A stretch of DNA of 10,418 nucleotides, taken from Pseudofrankia asymbiotica. Its GTDB lineage: Bacteria; Actinomycetota; Actinomycetes; Frankiales; Frankiaceae. The stretch is taken from contig NZ_MOMC01000008.1 of assembly GCF_001983105.1 (NCBI RefSeq), positions 237,011 to 247,428 of the forward strand, written 5' to 3'. How positions within the stretch are numbered: position 1 is the first letter of the stretch; each line of letters starts with the position of its first letter. Position numbers and translations under genes: made by a program. Shown here piece after piece: positions 1 through 6,365 of the stretch. A model generated the notes under the pieces. The model made no database searches and had not been told where the DNA came from. It was given only the letters and a program-made list of their open reading frames with translations.

Positions 1-2
1 GC

Positions 3-26
3 GCCATCATCGCCAACATCGACTGA
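3..26 (+). CDS. possible C-terminal end of an upstream gene (partial)
   Basis: In frame 3 the first bases read AIIANID followed by a TGA stop. Every codon before the stop ends in C, which fits coding DNA in this G+C-rich genome. Only seven residues are visible, so no family can be named and chance is a real alternative. If real, the gene runs off the left edge of the window and is convergent with the PhzF-like gene. Confidence 0.2.
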   Translation, partial: AIIANID

Positions 27-98
27 CCCCACCGAACCCACGACACACGAAGATCACGAAGACGGACGGGGGAGGAGCTCGCCACCGGCGGTAGGCGC

Positions 99-128
99 GT
101 CGAAGCAGATGACGTCGAAGCAGATGAC
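99..128. repeat. tandem direct repeat, 2 x 15 bp
   Basis: The 15-mer GTCGAAGCAGATGAC occurs at 99-113 and again immediately at 114-128 with no mismatch. It lies in the gene-free sequence downstream of the PhzF-like gene. Function unknown; it is one of several exact short duplications in the intergenic parts of this window. Confidence 0.9.
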
Positions 129-162
129 ATCGGGCCGGAAGGCGCGGCCGCGACCCCGATTC

Positions 163-198
163 CGACGGCCTCGACGGCCTCGACGGCCTCGACGACGG
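163..198. repeat. tandem 9-bp repeat (CGACGGCCT, three exact copies plus a variant)
   Basis: Copies lie at 163-171, 172-180 and 181-189, followed by CGACGACGG at 190-198. The unit length is a multiple of three, so every frame stays open across it and gives Arg/Gly-rich or Asp/Gly-rich runs. I see no gene there. The rest of 27-260 holds no recognisable feature. Confidence 0.9.
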
Positions 199-260
199 TC
201 ACATACCGACCACGGTGATCCCCGGCCGCGGTCGCCCAGCCGGACGGACCCGACCAAGCA

Positions 261-1103
261 CTACCAGGCCAACGCCACAGCCGGCCCTGAGACCGACACA
301 CCCCCGCTCGCAGGGATATCCACCACCAGGACACCCGGGCGGCCCAGGTCCTCGCCCTGATAGACCGTCACCCGCGCCGGCGGCACCACCAGCCCCAGCT
401 CACGCAGATAGCCACCCAAAGCCGCCGCGGCGGCACCCGTCGCCGGATCCTCGACCACCCCACCCGGCGGGAACGGGTCACGAGCATGGAACGTCGACGC
501 GTCCGCCCGCCACACCAGCTGCACCGTCGTCCAGCCCTCCGACGCCATCAGCACCGCCAGCCGGTCGAAGTCGTAGTCCAACGCCGCCAGCCGCGCCCGC
601 GAACCCGCCGCGACGATCGGATGAAACGCCCCCGCATAGCCCACACGGACCGGCAGCCCGGGATCAAGATCCTCCCGGGACCAGCCCAGCGCCGCCAGCA
701 GCTCCGACAACGCCCCGTCGGACACCGCGGCCACCCGCGGCGGCACGCTCGTCAACGTCGCCACCACCCCCGCGTCCGTCACGGCCGTACCGACCTCCAC
801 CGGCCCCGCCGCCGTGTCGAACACCAACACACCCGTCCCATACCGATCCGCGTAGGCGACCGCCGACGCGATCGTCGCGTGCCCACAGAACGGCACCTCC
901 ACCAGCGGGCTGAAATACCGCACGTCGAACCGGCCACCGCCCCGCCCGACCAGGAACGCCGTCTCCGAATAGCCCACCTCGGCCGCGATCCGCAACATGT
1001 CACCCTCAGACAGCCCCGCCGCGTCCAACACCACGCCAGCAGGATTCCCACCCGCCGGCGACGACGTGAACGCCGCATACCGCAGAACCTCGACACCGGA
1101 CAC
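261..1103 (-). CDS. PhzF family isomerase/epimerase-like protein
   Basis: A PhzF-fold protein, of the diaminopimelate-epimerase-like superfamily that includes the phenazine enzyme PhzF. From the GTG start proposed here it has 280 residues, a usual length. Visible motifs are the N-terminal GNPAGVVLD, YSETAFL with the putative catalytic Glu at residue 47 (Glu45 in PhzF), VPFCGHATIAS with His75, and EDPATGAAAAALGGYL with Asp219. The reading frame stays open upstream to an ATG at 1221-1223. The 40 extra residues are Gly/Arg-rich and unlike the family, and a G-rich stretch precedes the GTG at 1101-1103, so I chose the GTG. Substrate is unknown. Nothing nearby belongs to phenazine synthesis, so a role in that pathway is not supported. 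It is probably cytosolic, and transcribed separately from the next gene, 351 bases upstream. Confidence 0.92.
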   Translation of the reverse strand: MSGVEVLRYAAFTSSPAGGNPAGVVLDAAGLSEGDMLRIAAEVGYSETAFLVGRGGGRFDVRYFSPLVEVPFCGHATIASAVAYADRYGTGVLVFDTAAGPVEVGTAVTDAGVVATLTSVPPRVAAVSDGALSELLAALGWSREDLDPGLPVRVGYAGAFHPIVAAGSRARLAALDYDFDRLAVLMASEGWTTVQLVWRADASTFHARDPFPPGGVVEDPATGAAAAALGGYLRELGLVVPPARVTVYQGEDLGRPGVLVVDIPASGGVSVSGPAVALAW

Positions 1104-1401
1104 CCGACGACCCCCACCACTTCCGCCGGACCCGCCAGCCCGGTCCGCGACCTGGCCGTCACTGTACGGACCACACCCGGCAAGCCGGACCCGTCGCCAC
1201 CACCCCGCACGATCACCATCCACATCGGCATGCTCGGCCCGGACCCCACATCACCGGCGGCCCCACACCCCCCGGCAACCGGTACCTGCGCGCCACCGCC
1301 ACCCCGACAGCCACCACACCGACACCCCCAAGGACCGACCCCGCCCTCCGCCGACCAGCCCGCAGCTGACCAGCCCGCACCACACAGGGCGGCACACACC
1401 A

Positions 1402-1437
1402 CCGGGCGGTGCCCCACCCCACCTGAGCACCGCCCGG
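1402..1437 (-). terminator. hairpin downstream of the TIGR03086 gene
   Basis: Perfect 11-bp inverted repeat: CCGGGCGGTGC at 1402-1412 pairs with GCACCGCCCGG at 1427-1437, with a 14-base loop. It begins 18 bases past the stop codon of the TIGR03086-like gene and lies between two genes of the same strand. No U-tract follows. Actinobacterial intrinsic terminators often lack one, so termination is plausible but inferred. The rest of 1104-1454 is C-rich spacer that should hold the PhzF gene promoter; I could not place that with confidence. Confidence 0.55.
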
Positions 1438-1454
1438 ACCGGAGCCACCACCGG

Positions 1455-2051
1455 TCAGACAGACCAGGCAGGATCGCGACCGAGGAAACGCAACAGCGCG
1501 CCCACCGCCGTCTCACCAGGCACGGCGGGCAGAGCCGCCCCGTAGGCGAACCCCCGCAGCGGCTCCGCCGTCACGCGGGCAGCCGCCAGCAGCCGCTCCG
1601 CGAGCCCGTCCGTCAGACCAGGAACCTGACCCGTGGCGACCGCGACGTCCCACGCGTGCACCGCCGCGTCCAACGCGCACACCCCCGCCGCCACCTCCAC
1701 ATCCAGCTCCGGGAACGGCGGCAACGGCGTCGCGACCCGCCCCACCGGCGCGACATCCGCCCAGGCCCCCGACGCGGCCGCGACCGCCCCCCGGACCGCG
1801 TCGTCCACGGAACCGGCCGCCGGACGCGCCGGCGGGGCGAACGGGTTGAACGCCGGCATCGCCGCCCGCCCGACGCTCGCCGCCCAGACCTCCTGGTCCG
1901 CGGCCGCATGGAGAAGAACCTGCGCGACAGTCCAGTCCGCGCACGGCGTCGGCCCGTCCAACGCCCCGGCAGGCACCGCCGCCGCGGCCGCCACCAACAG
2001 GTCGAACGCCTCCGCCAGAACCGGGAACGGACCGACCAGCGTGATCGACAT
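1455..2051 (-). CDS. TIGR03086 family metal-binding protein (DinB/maleylpyruvate isomerase N-terminal fold)
   Basis: A 198-residue protein of the actinobacterial TIGR03086 group, related to the mycothiol-dependent maleylpyruvate isomerase N-terminal domain and the DinB four-helix bundle. Diagnostic stretches are TPCADWTVAQVLLHA (residues 35-49), LDAAVHAWDVAVATGQ (127-142) and LLRFLGRDPAW (187-197). His48, Asp128 and His132 sit where the fold places its metal ligands; Asp replaces the Glu of maleylpyruvate isomerase, which is common in this group. The ATG at 2049-2051 has a good ribosome site, GGGAG on the minus strand (2058-2062), six bases upstream. Family members are thought to act in mycothiol-dependent detoxification or thiol transfer, but the substrate of this one cannot be read. 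Its upstream region carries a dense cluster of inverted GGAAC sites, suggesting transcriptional control. Confidence 0.9.
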   Translation of the reverse strand: MSITLVGPFPVLAEAFDLLVAAAAAVPAGALDGPTPCADWTVAQVLLHAAADQEVWAASVGRAAMPAFNPFAPPARPAAGSVDDAVRGAVAAASGAWADVAPVGRVATPLPPFPELDVEVAAGVCALDAAVHAWDVAVATGQVPGLTDGLAERLLAAARVTAEPLRGFAYGAALPAVPGETAVGALLRFLGRDPAWSV

Positions 2052-2071
2052 GAGAATCTCCCGTCAGCGCG

Positions 2072-2132
2072 GGAACGGGACGTTCCGCTCCACTGGGAAC
2101 ACCATAGAAGCGGTACCGGAACGTTCGGTTCC
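2072..2132 (-). promoter_or_regulatory. cluster of GGAAC inverted half-sites upstream of the TIGR03086 gene
   Basis: GGAACG (2072-2077) and CGTTCC (2081-2086) form a perfect 6-3-6 inverted repeat. A further GGAAC lies at 2096-2100. GGAAC (2118-2122) pairs with GTTCC (2128-2132) around five bases. Within this, GAACGTTC (2119-2126) is a self-complementary octamer, next to the palindrome GGTACC (2112-2117). On the minus strand a TATGGT lies at 2106-2101, and GGAACC at 2132-2127 resembles an ECF sigma -35 box, although the 20-base gap is long. A repressor/activator operator or an ECF-type promoter for the gene starting at 2051 is the inference. No regulator gene is adjacent. Confidence 0.45.
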
Positions 2133-2271
2133 TAAATCCCCGGCGGCAGCCGCCGACCCCACACGACCCGAACCGGGCCCAGTCCGGGTCCACCTCACGA
2201 TCAGCGCAGCCTCCGCGCCGCGAACACGCCAAGGATCACCGGCCGCGTATGCACACCGAACACCCCACCAA

Positions 2272-2526
2272 CCCCAGCTGCAGGCGTTGACGGACCGGAT
2301 GGGGGCGATCGGGGAGGACCGAGACGCGTCCGCCGCCGATGTCGCCACCGCCTGGGCCATCACCAAGGGGACCACCCCGATCATCGGGGTCACGAAGGCG
2401 GGTTACATCCACGGGTTGGCCCGAGCTCGCGGCATAGAGCTCGCCGACGAGGAGATCGCGGAGCTGGAGGCGCTGGCGGATGCCGCAGACGTCGACACGC
2501 GCGGCTGGTGGGAGCACGAAATGTAA
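2272..2526 (+). pseudogene. C-terminal remnant of an aldo/keto reductase
   Basis: The frame from about 2272 to the TAA at 2524-2526 encodes PQLQALTDRM..., then ADVATAWAITKGTTPIIGVT, then ELADEEIAELEALADAADVD and the terminal TRGWWEHEM. This is the last quarter of an aldo/keto reductase TIM barrel, including the GVTK region that binds the NADPH phosphate in the family. The usual N-terminal part of about 230 residues, with the catalytic Asp, Tyr, Lys and His, is absent. I see no trace of it in the other frames just upstream. The frame is open further upstream, but that part is antisense to the TIGR03086 gene and its promoter and does not look like reductase. No start codon with a ribosome site fits. 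Best read as a truncated, non-functional relic that marks a rearrangement breakpoint near 2240-2275. After its stop, 2527-2692 holds nothing I can identify. Confidence 0.75.
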
Positions 2527-2692
2527 GCAGTCTTCGGACCGAAGGAGGGACCGCGTCTGTTCTGGGCCTACGGTGTCGGCTGTTGATCCGCATCGACCAG
2601 TGCCCGCGCCCATTCCACCTGCCTCGGACAGCCGGCGCCCGGATCTCCGCGGCGCGCCGCGGAACGCGCCTCGACCCGAGGGCTCGAGACTT

Positions 2693-2860
2693 TCATGATC
2701 CGGTGGAATCCTCGGAGCCCCAGCTCCCAAAAATCCACCAGATCACGAAAAGCAGCACCAACGCAGCGGCGACGCTCGCGACGAGTAGGCCGCGGCCGAC
2801 GAGGATCGGGCTGGGGCTCGGTCTGCCGCCGACGCCACGGACCCCCCGATGATCATTCAC
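2693..2860 (-). CDS. hypothetical small single-span membrane protein
   Basis: A 55-residue frame from a GTG at 2858-2860 to a TGA at 2693-2695. It starts with a basic segment rich in Arg and Gly, followed by PSPSPILVGRG. A hydrophobic stretch of about 20 residues follows (LLVASVAAALVLLFVIWWIF), then a short acidic tail, GSWGSEDSTGS. This is the pattern of a one-pass membrane protein with the N-terminus inside. I recognise no family. The start is uncertain: no clear ribosome site precedes the GTG, and the frame is open to an ATG at 3026-3028 or 3059-3061, with less convincing sequence. A promoter-like pair lies upstream at 3027-3056 on the same strand. It could be a remnant of a longer gene. 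Confidence 0.4.
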   Translation of the reverse strand: MNDHRGVRGVGGRPSPSPILVGRGLLVASVAAALVLLFVIWWIFGSWGSEDSTGS

Positions 2861-3026
2861 AGCAGGTGGCCATCCGGGCCCGATCCGCACACGCGCAAGC
2901 AGAGCGCCACCGCCACCTCCAGCCCGCGCCCCGCCGCGAACCTCATCGCGCCACGGACACCGGAACGGTGAAAAGCCCACCGGCACAGGCGGTTCCACCG
3001 TCCTCCCCCAAGCGCCGATAAGGAAC

Positions 3027-3056
3027 ATTATGTCAAGTAGAGGGGAGTGGAGCCAA
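3027..3056 (-). promoter_or_regulatory. candidate sigma-70-type promoter, minus strand
   Basis: On the minus strand TTGGCT (3056-3051) is followed after 18 bases by CATAAT (3032-3027). A TG lies one base upstream of CATAAT, as in an extended -10. It sits in a short A+T-richer patch, unusual for this window, and points toward the small membrane protein frame ending at 2693. The match is by eye only. Confidence 0.3.
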
Positions 3057-3110
3057 CCCACCGCGATCTACCGGCCGACCCGCCTGAGGGCCTCCCGAGC
3101 CTCGGCGCCC

Positions 3111-3179
3111 GATCCATAACCGGCCATGTCGACGGTTGGACCGGCGCGCACGTCACGACAGCCGGCATGATTATGGATC
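3111..3179. repeat. spaced inverted repeat GATCCATAA / TTATGGATC
   Basis: Perfect 9-bp arms at 3111-3119 and 3171-3179 enclose 51 bases. Just inside each arm lies a CCGGC-type segment (CCGGC at 3120-3124; GCCGGC at 3161-3166), so the symmetry partly continues. It may be the ends of a very small insertion or a long hairpin. Origin unknown. Confidence 0.6.
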
Positions 3180-3284
3180 TTGTCCCGGCCATCACCCAAG
3201 GCGGCGAGGAGCCGAGGAGGTACTCACCCCCTCCCCGGTGATGTCCGTTCTCGATCTTCAAGATCAAATTCGAGGGGATCCGCT

Positions 3285-3308
3285 CGTCAACAGCGTTGAC
3301 TATCTTGT
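3285..3308 (+). repeat. 24-bp direct repeat, copy 1 (contains GTCAAC-AGC-GTTGAC)
   Basis: Identical over 24 bases to 6773-6796 and in the same orientation. After one mismatch three more bases also agree. The core is a perfect 6-bp inverted repeat, GTCAAC (3287-3292) and GTTGAC (3296-3301), around AGC, followed by TATCTTGT. A looser relative, GTCAAC-ACC-GTGGAC, occurs at 8036-8050. It may be an operator, a repeat-family core, or a short remnant shared by both sites. Confidence 0.85.
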
Positions 3309-3366
3309 TGGTGTGGCTGTGACACCTGACGGCAGGACGGCAGGATCACCAGCGGCCGTCGTTCTT

Positions 3367-3933
3367 CTACGCGGTCGTCCTGGGCACGGTTACCGGTGAT
3401 TCGTTCATCGGGACGATGATGATCGGCGCGTCGCCGTATCGACCTCGTACCGCGGCCTTCAGCCGGTCGCCAGCCGGCGTACCCACCTCGACGCCGGTGC
3501 CGTCATGCCGGGGAAGCACCGACCAGATCGGCGCACCGTGGTCTCTCCAGTACGCGGCGTCGGCCTGGATCCGCGCCGCCAGGGCGACGAGCTCCTGGTG
3601 GGTGTGCGGCGCGTCGCGGAACACGACGGGGACGCCGCCCACCACGGCTCGAACAGCCGCGTCCAGGTCGCCTCCCGGGCGCCGGTAGACCACCAGGGTC
3701 GCGCCGGACACCGCGATTCCCGCGTACTGCTCGGGGTGACGCGAGCCGACCGCCTCGACGCGGGCGGCCGCCTCGACGGTCGAGCCGCCGGTCGACGGAT
3801 CACCGGCGGCGGGACCGCGGCGCGCGGGGTGCCCCGAGGCGCCGGCCCCGACCGGCGGCGGTTGGGCACAGGCCGTGGCGGCCAGCGCCAGCACGGCCGC
3901 CACGGAGATCAACACCAGCTGTCGACTGATCAC
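3367..3933 (-). CDS. putative lipoprotein with protease-pro-region-like repeats
   Basis: An exported protein of 188 residues. The GTG at 3931-3933 is chosen because AGAGGTG lies just upstream and because it places a signal sequence at the N-terminus: ISRQLVLISVAAVLALAATAC, with Cys22 as the likely lipidation site (ATAC is a loose lipobox). A Pro/Gly/Ala-rich linker follows to about residue 60. The rest has two similar halves, about 67-128 and 135-178, each with a short beta pair, a helix and another beta strand. The second half, VEVGTPAGDRLKAAVRGRYG then IIIVP, resembles the second half of the neighbouring protease's pro-region. Inference: a free-standing relative of alpha-lytic-protease pro-domains, possibly an inhibitor or folding helper for a secreted protease. 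No named family is certain. A strong hairpin separates it from the protease gene, so it probably has its own promoter. Confidence 0.72.
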   Translation of the reverse strand: MISRQLVLISVAAVLALAATACAQPPPVGAGASGHPARRGPAAGDPSTGGSTVEAAARVEAVGSRHPEQYAGIAVSGATLVVYRRPGGDLDAAVRAVVGGVPVVFRDAPHTHQELVALAARIQADAAYWRDHGAPIWSVLPRHDGTGVEVGTPAGDRLKAAVRGRYGDAPIIIVPMNESPVTVPRTTA

Positions 3934-4001
3934 ACCGGCACCTCTTTCGACGACGGGTCCTGCGTACACGGTCGTTTTCGCGGCCGGGACCGCGACGGCA
4001 T

Positions 4002-4055
4002 GTGATAGCAGGTTCCCCGGCCACGAACAGGCGTGGCCGGGGAACCTGCTATCAC
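4002..4055 (-). terminator. 24-bp perfect hairpin between protease and lipoprotein genes
   Basis: Arms at 4002-4025 and 4032-4055 are perfect reverse complements over 24 bases, with a six-base loop, AACAGG (4026-4031). The stem runs from GTGATAGCAGG at the base to CCGGCCACG at the loop. It begins 22 bases downstream of the protease stop codon and lies 68 bases upstream of the lipoprotein start. No U-run follows on either strand. Position and stability fit a bidirectional, U-tract-less terminator. It is long and perfect for a plain terminator, so an element end or an RNA-processing site is a possible alternative. Confidence 0.75.
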
Positions 4056-4077
4056 GCTATTCCGCCGCTCAGGGCCG

Positions 4078-5388
4078 CTACCAAAGGCTGACGCCGAAGG
4101 CGGGACCGTAGTAGGCGAGGCTGTCAGCGATGGGGAAGTACCACGAGATGGTCGGCTGGCCTACCGCCGATCCACAACGTCTGGTCGCCCCGTAAAGCAC
4201 GGCACCACTGGTGACGCCTTCAGCCCTGTTCACGCCACCAGGCACGTAGTTGGCGCCGCCCGAGTCCCCCGGCTCGACACAGGCCGAGTGCCGGGTCAGG
4301 CCGTAGACCGTGTTGACACCGTCGAACAGGACTGTCTCGTCCTTGCCCGTAATGTTTCCACACGTCAGCCGTGTGGTGATACCGGACTTGCAGATGTAGG
4401 TACCGACGGGGGCGTCGGTGTAGCCGCTGACGTTGATGAATCCGCCGTTGGACGGGTTGGTGTCGATCCACGGGCCCTGGATCCAGTACCCCGGGTTCGT
4501 GGCCTCGGTGAGGGAGTCGTCAAACGACGGGAACCAGCGGGACCTGACGGTTCCGAACGTGAAACCACCCTGCCCGGTCACCGTCTGGTTCTGGCTCACG
4601 CAGTGGCCGGCGGTCAGGAGATAGCCCTTACCGGTCGACGGGTTGCGCAGGTTGAACCCGGCGGAGCAGGACGCCCCGTCGATCTGGTCGCCGCCGTCGA
4701 TGAAGTTCGCCGTGGTGGTCGGTTCAGCCGGCAGGTACTCGACGCGCACGGCGTCGCCGTACTTCGTCAGGTTGTCCTGAGCCTCCGGGCTGAACCTGTC
4801 CTTGACGACGGAGACCACGACGGTGTTGGTCACCGGGTCGATGTGCCAGCCTGACACGCCCTTGACGGCGGCCTGCGGCTTCCCTGTGGCCGCTCTGCTC
4901 CCGGCTTTCGCCGGTGCCCTGCCGGCCAGCGTGTCGAGATCCGCGACGATGGACTCCAGGGCGCCGTAGCTTCGCGCGACGACCTTGGGTTGCGCGCCCA
5001 GTCGGGTCGCCTCCCCCGCGCCGGCCTCGGACGTGACCCCCACGACCAGCCGGCCCGTCTGCGGGTCGAACCAGGACCCGCCGAAGCTGGATCCGAGTTT
5101 GCCGCGTACCTGGCCGTCGAGTTCGATGGCATTCGCCTGCTGGGCCAGCCGGTCCTTGGCCTGCTGTTCGGTCAGCCCCAGGTCCCGCTGAAGCGCGGCG
5201 ACCACCTCGGTCGTCGGCCCGGCGGTTCCTCGGTCTCCTGGACGGGCCGGGGCCGACGGCGACGGCGTGCTGTCCGGCGCGGCCTGCGCCGGCAGAGTGA
5301 CCACGGTCCACGACACCGCCGCACAGGCCGCGGCCACGGTCATGGCGCCGACACGCGACCACGAGCTCCTTTTGCGTATTTCCTTCAT
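4078..5388 (-). CDS. secreted trypsin-fold serine protease, S1 family (S1E-like), with pro-region
   Basis: A 436-residue pre-pro-protease of the alpha-lytic/Streptomyces griseus protease type. Residues 1-37 are a Sec signal ending in LPAQA. A pro-region of about 190 residues has two related halves: GSWFDPQTGRLVVGVTS (104-120) and GWHIDPVTNTVVVSVVKDRF (180-199), ending RVEYLP. The protease domain begins near 225. The catalytic residues are His262 in TAGHC, Asp290 or Asp291 in SFDDSLTEA, and Ser376 in EPGDSGG. Six cysteines (241/263, 333/343, 370/405) match the three disulfides of this subfamily. The C-terminus keeps the usual FPIADSLAYYG helix; no extra binding domain follows. The ATG at 5386-5388 has GAGGGG six bases upstream. 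It should be secreted and self-activated by removal of the pro-region. Specificity is not readable. The adjacent lipoprotein may interact with it. Confidence 0.95.
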   Translation of the reverse strand: MKEIRKRSSWSRVGAMTVAAACAAVSWTVVTLPAQAAPDSTPSPSAPARPGDRGTAGPTTEVVAALQRDLGLTEQQAKDRLAQQANAIELDGQVRGKLGSSFGGSWFDPQTGRLVVGVTSEAGAGEATRLGAQPKVVARSYGALESIVADLDTLAGRAPAKAGSRAATGKPQAAVKGVSGWHIDPVTNTVVVSVVKDRFSPEAQDNLTKYGDAVRVEYLPAEPTTTANFIDGGDQIDGASCSAGFNLRNPSTGKGYLLTAGHCVSQNQTVTGQGGFTFGTVRSRWFPSFDDSLTEATNPGYWIQGPWIDTNPSNGGFINVSGYTDAPVGTYICKSGITTRLTCGNITGKDETVLFDGVNTVYGLTRHSACVEPGDSGGANYVPGGVNRAEGVTSGAVLYGATRRCGSAVGQPTISWYFPIADSLAYYGPAFGVSLW

Positions 5389-5409
5389 ACCCTTCCCCTC
5401 ATAGCATCC

Positions 5410-5426
5410 GCGGGCGGTTCGCCCGC
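5410..5426 (-). promoter_or_regulatory. small hairpin in the protease gene leader
   Basis: GCGGGCG (5410-5416) and CGCCCGC (5420-5426) are a perfect 7-bp inverted repeat around GTT, ending 22 bases upstream of the protease start and just before its ribosome site. It could be a leader hairpin or an operator. No matching regulator is present. I could not place a confident -10/-35 pair. Confidence 0.4.
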
Positions 5427-5972
5427 TTTCCGCGCGACCGCCGTGACCGCCGTTCGGTTTCCGTCCAGGGGTGGCCGCGCCGCAGGGCGCGTGTCATCCA
5501 CTCCTTGGTTTTCGGTTTGCGAGAAACGACGACGTCCAGGTGATCGCGAAGCGCACGTTATCCGGGGTGGGAGTAATGGACTGGGAAGCGGAGCCGGAGC
5601 TATTCAGTCGGATCGCGGACAGTCTCCGACTACAATCAGTGAGCCTTTTCAGATTCGAATCCGGCTTCGGAGAAGGCCGATGGTTTCAACACGGACGGCT
5701 GTTGTCGCGTGAACGACGCTCGCGACGCGGTCAATGCGGGTGACGGCGACGCGACCTGCCCGGCGGGCGCGCGTCGGAAGCCGAGAGCCGGGAGCCGAGA
5801 GCCGGCTCGCCGCGGAGCGGCCCGGTACACGCCGTCCCAGATGCCCAGACGACGACGCCGGGCAGCCTGGCCGGGACCGGGACCGGGACCGAGGCCGGGA
5901 CCGGCGGCACGGCGTCGGGCGCGGCCGGTTCCAGGCCATGAACTGTCGGTGCTTTGTGGCAGATTGCCAGGC
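5427..5972. other. intergenic region between divergent protease and MmcQ-like genes
   Basis: No recognisable gene. The part from about 5500 to 5720 is less G+C-rich than its surroundings. It holds a 55-residue plus-strand frame (ATG 5576, stop 5741-5743), starting MDWEAEPELFSRIADSLRL, with a GGGAG just upstream; I recognise no family and leave it uncalled. Two tandem repeats follow: GCCGAGAGCCGG at 5780-5791 and 5794-5805 (14-bp period), and CCGGGA three times at 5871-5888. A perfect inverted repeat, TGGCA-GAT-TGCCA (5957-5969), touches the start region of the MmcQ-like gene and could be an operator or simply mask the ribosome site. Confidence 0.5.
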
Positions 5973-6365
5973 ATGGCAGAACGCCCGCCCGTGCCCCCCG
6001 AGCTGGCCAGCCGCCTGGGCGCGGTGCTGACCAGGTTCCCGGACTGTGTCGAGGAGGACGCCTGGACGGGCGTGCGCTGGCGCGTCGGCCAGGCGACCGT
6101 CGCGCACGTGTTCGGCGGCGAGGACCAGCTCTTCAGGGTCACCTTCCGGGCCGAGCTCGGCGAGGTGATGGCGTTCGAGCGCCTCGGCCCGCCGTACTTC
6201 CGGGCGTCGTGGGGCGAGAACGTCGTCGGTCTGCTCCTGGATGACCGCACCGACTGGGAGGAGCTGGGCGAGTTCCTCACCGACTCCTACTGCCTCCAGG
6301 CCCCGGCCCAGCTCGCCGAGCGCGTACCCCGGCCAGACCTGGTCGACCAGCCCGACGGCGCCTAG
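5973..6365 (+). CDS. MmcQ/YjbR family protein
   Basis: A 130-residue protein of the MmcQ/YjbR fold, a small alpha/beta domain annotated as DNA-binding on structural grounds. The typical order is visible: FPDCVEEDAWTGVRWRVGQ (22-40), VAHVFGGEDQLFRVTF (43-58), MAFERLGPPYFRASWGENVV (66-85) and LLLDDRTDWEELGEFLTDSY (87-106), then LAERV. Length is normal. The ATG at 5973-5975 has only a weak AGG before it and overlaps a short inverted repeat, but the family similarity begins just after it; the upstream in-frame Arg/Pro-rich part is not family-like. The stop TAG (6363-6365) lies inside the CTAG that begins the 121-bp element at 6362, so the insertion leaves the protein unchanged. The cellular role is unknown. 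Confidence 0.88.
   Translation: MAERPPVPPELASRLGAVLTRFPDCVEEDAWTGVRWRVGQATVAHVFGGEDQLFRVTFRAELGEVMAFERLGPPYFRASWGENVVGLLLDDRTDWEELGEFLTDSYCLQAPAQLAERVPRPDLVDQPDGA

Larger units (their letters stand above)
2861..3366. other. gene-poor interval with repeats
   Basis: About 500 bases with no recognisable gene. The first part (2861-3010) is C-rich. From about 3020 to 3340 it becomes visibly richer in A and T than its surroundings. That part carries the promoter-like pair at 3027-3056, the spaced inverted repeat at 3111-3179, and the 24-bp sequence shared with 6773-6796. A strong ribosome-site-like GAGGAGGT lies near 3213-3220, but no start codon follows at a usable distance. A plus-strand frame from ATG 3241 (52 residues, stop 3397-3399) contains the phrase VGVAVTPDGRTA, which recalls beta-propeller repeats. 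It is too short to call a gene and overlaps the end of the lipoprotein gene; it could be a propeller remnant. Confidence 0.5.

Noticed and set aside
54..257. Minus-strand frame with DVICF and GRR repeats
   Set aside because: The repeats are products of the DNA tandem repeats at 99-128 and 163-198; there is no gene-like sequence.
486..2135. Long plus-strand open frame (549 codons)
   Set aside because: Antisense to the PhzF-like and TIGR03086 genes. Its product is Arg/Pro/His-rich noise, as expected opposite G+C-rich genes.
4033..4854. Plus-strand open frame opposite the protease gene
   Set aside because: No family similarity. The opposite strand has signal peptide, catalytic triad and disulfide cysteines, so this is a shadow.
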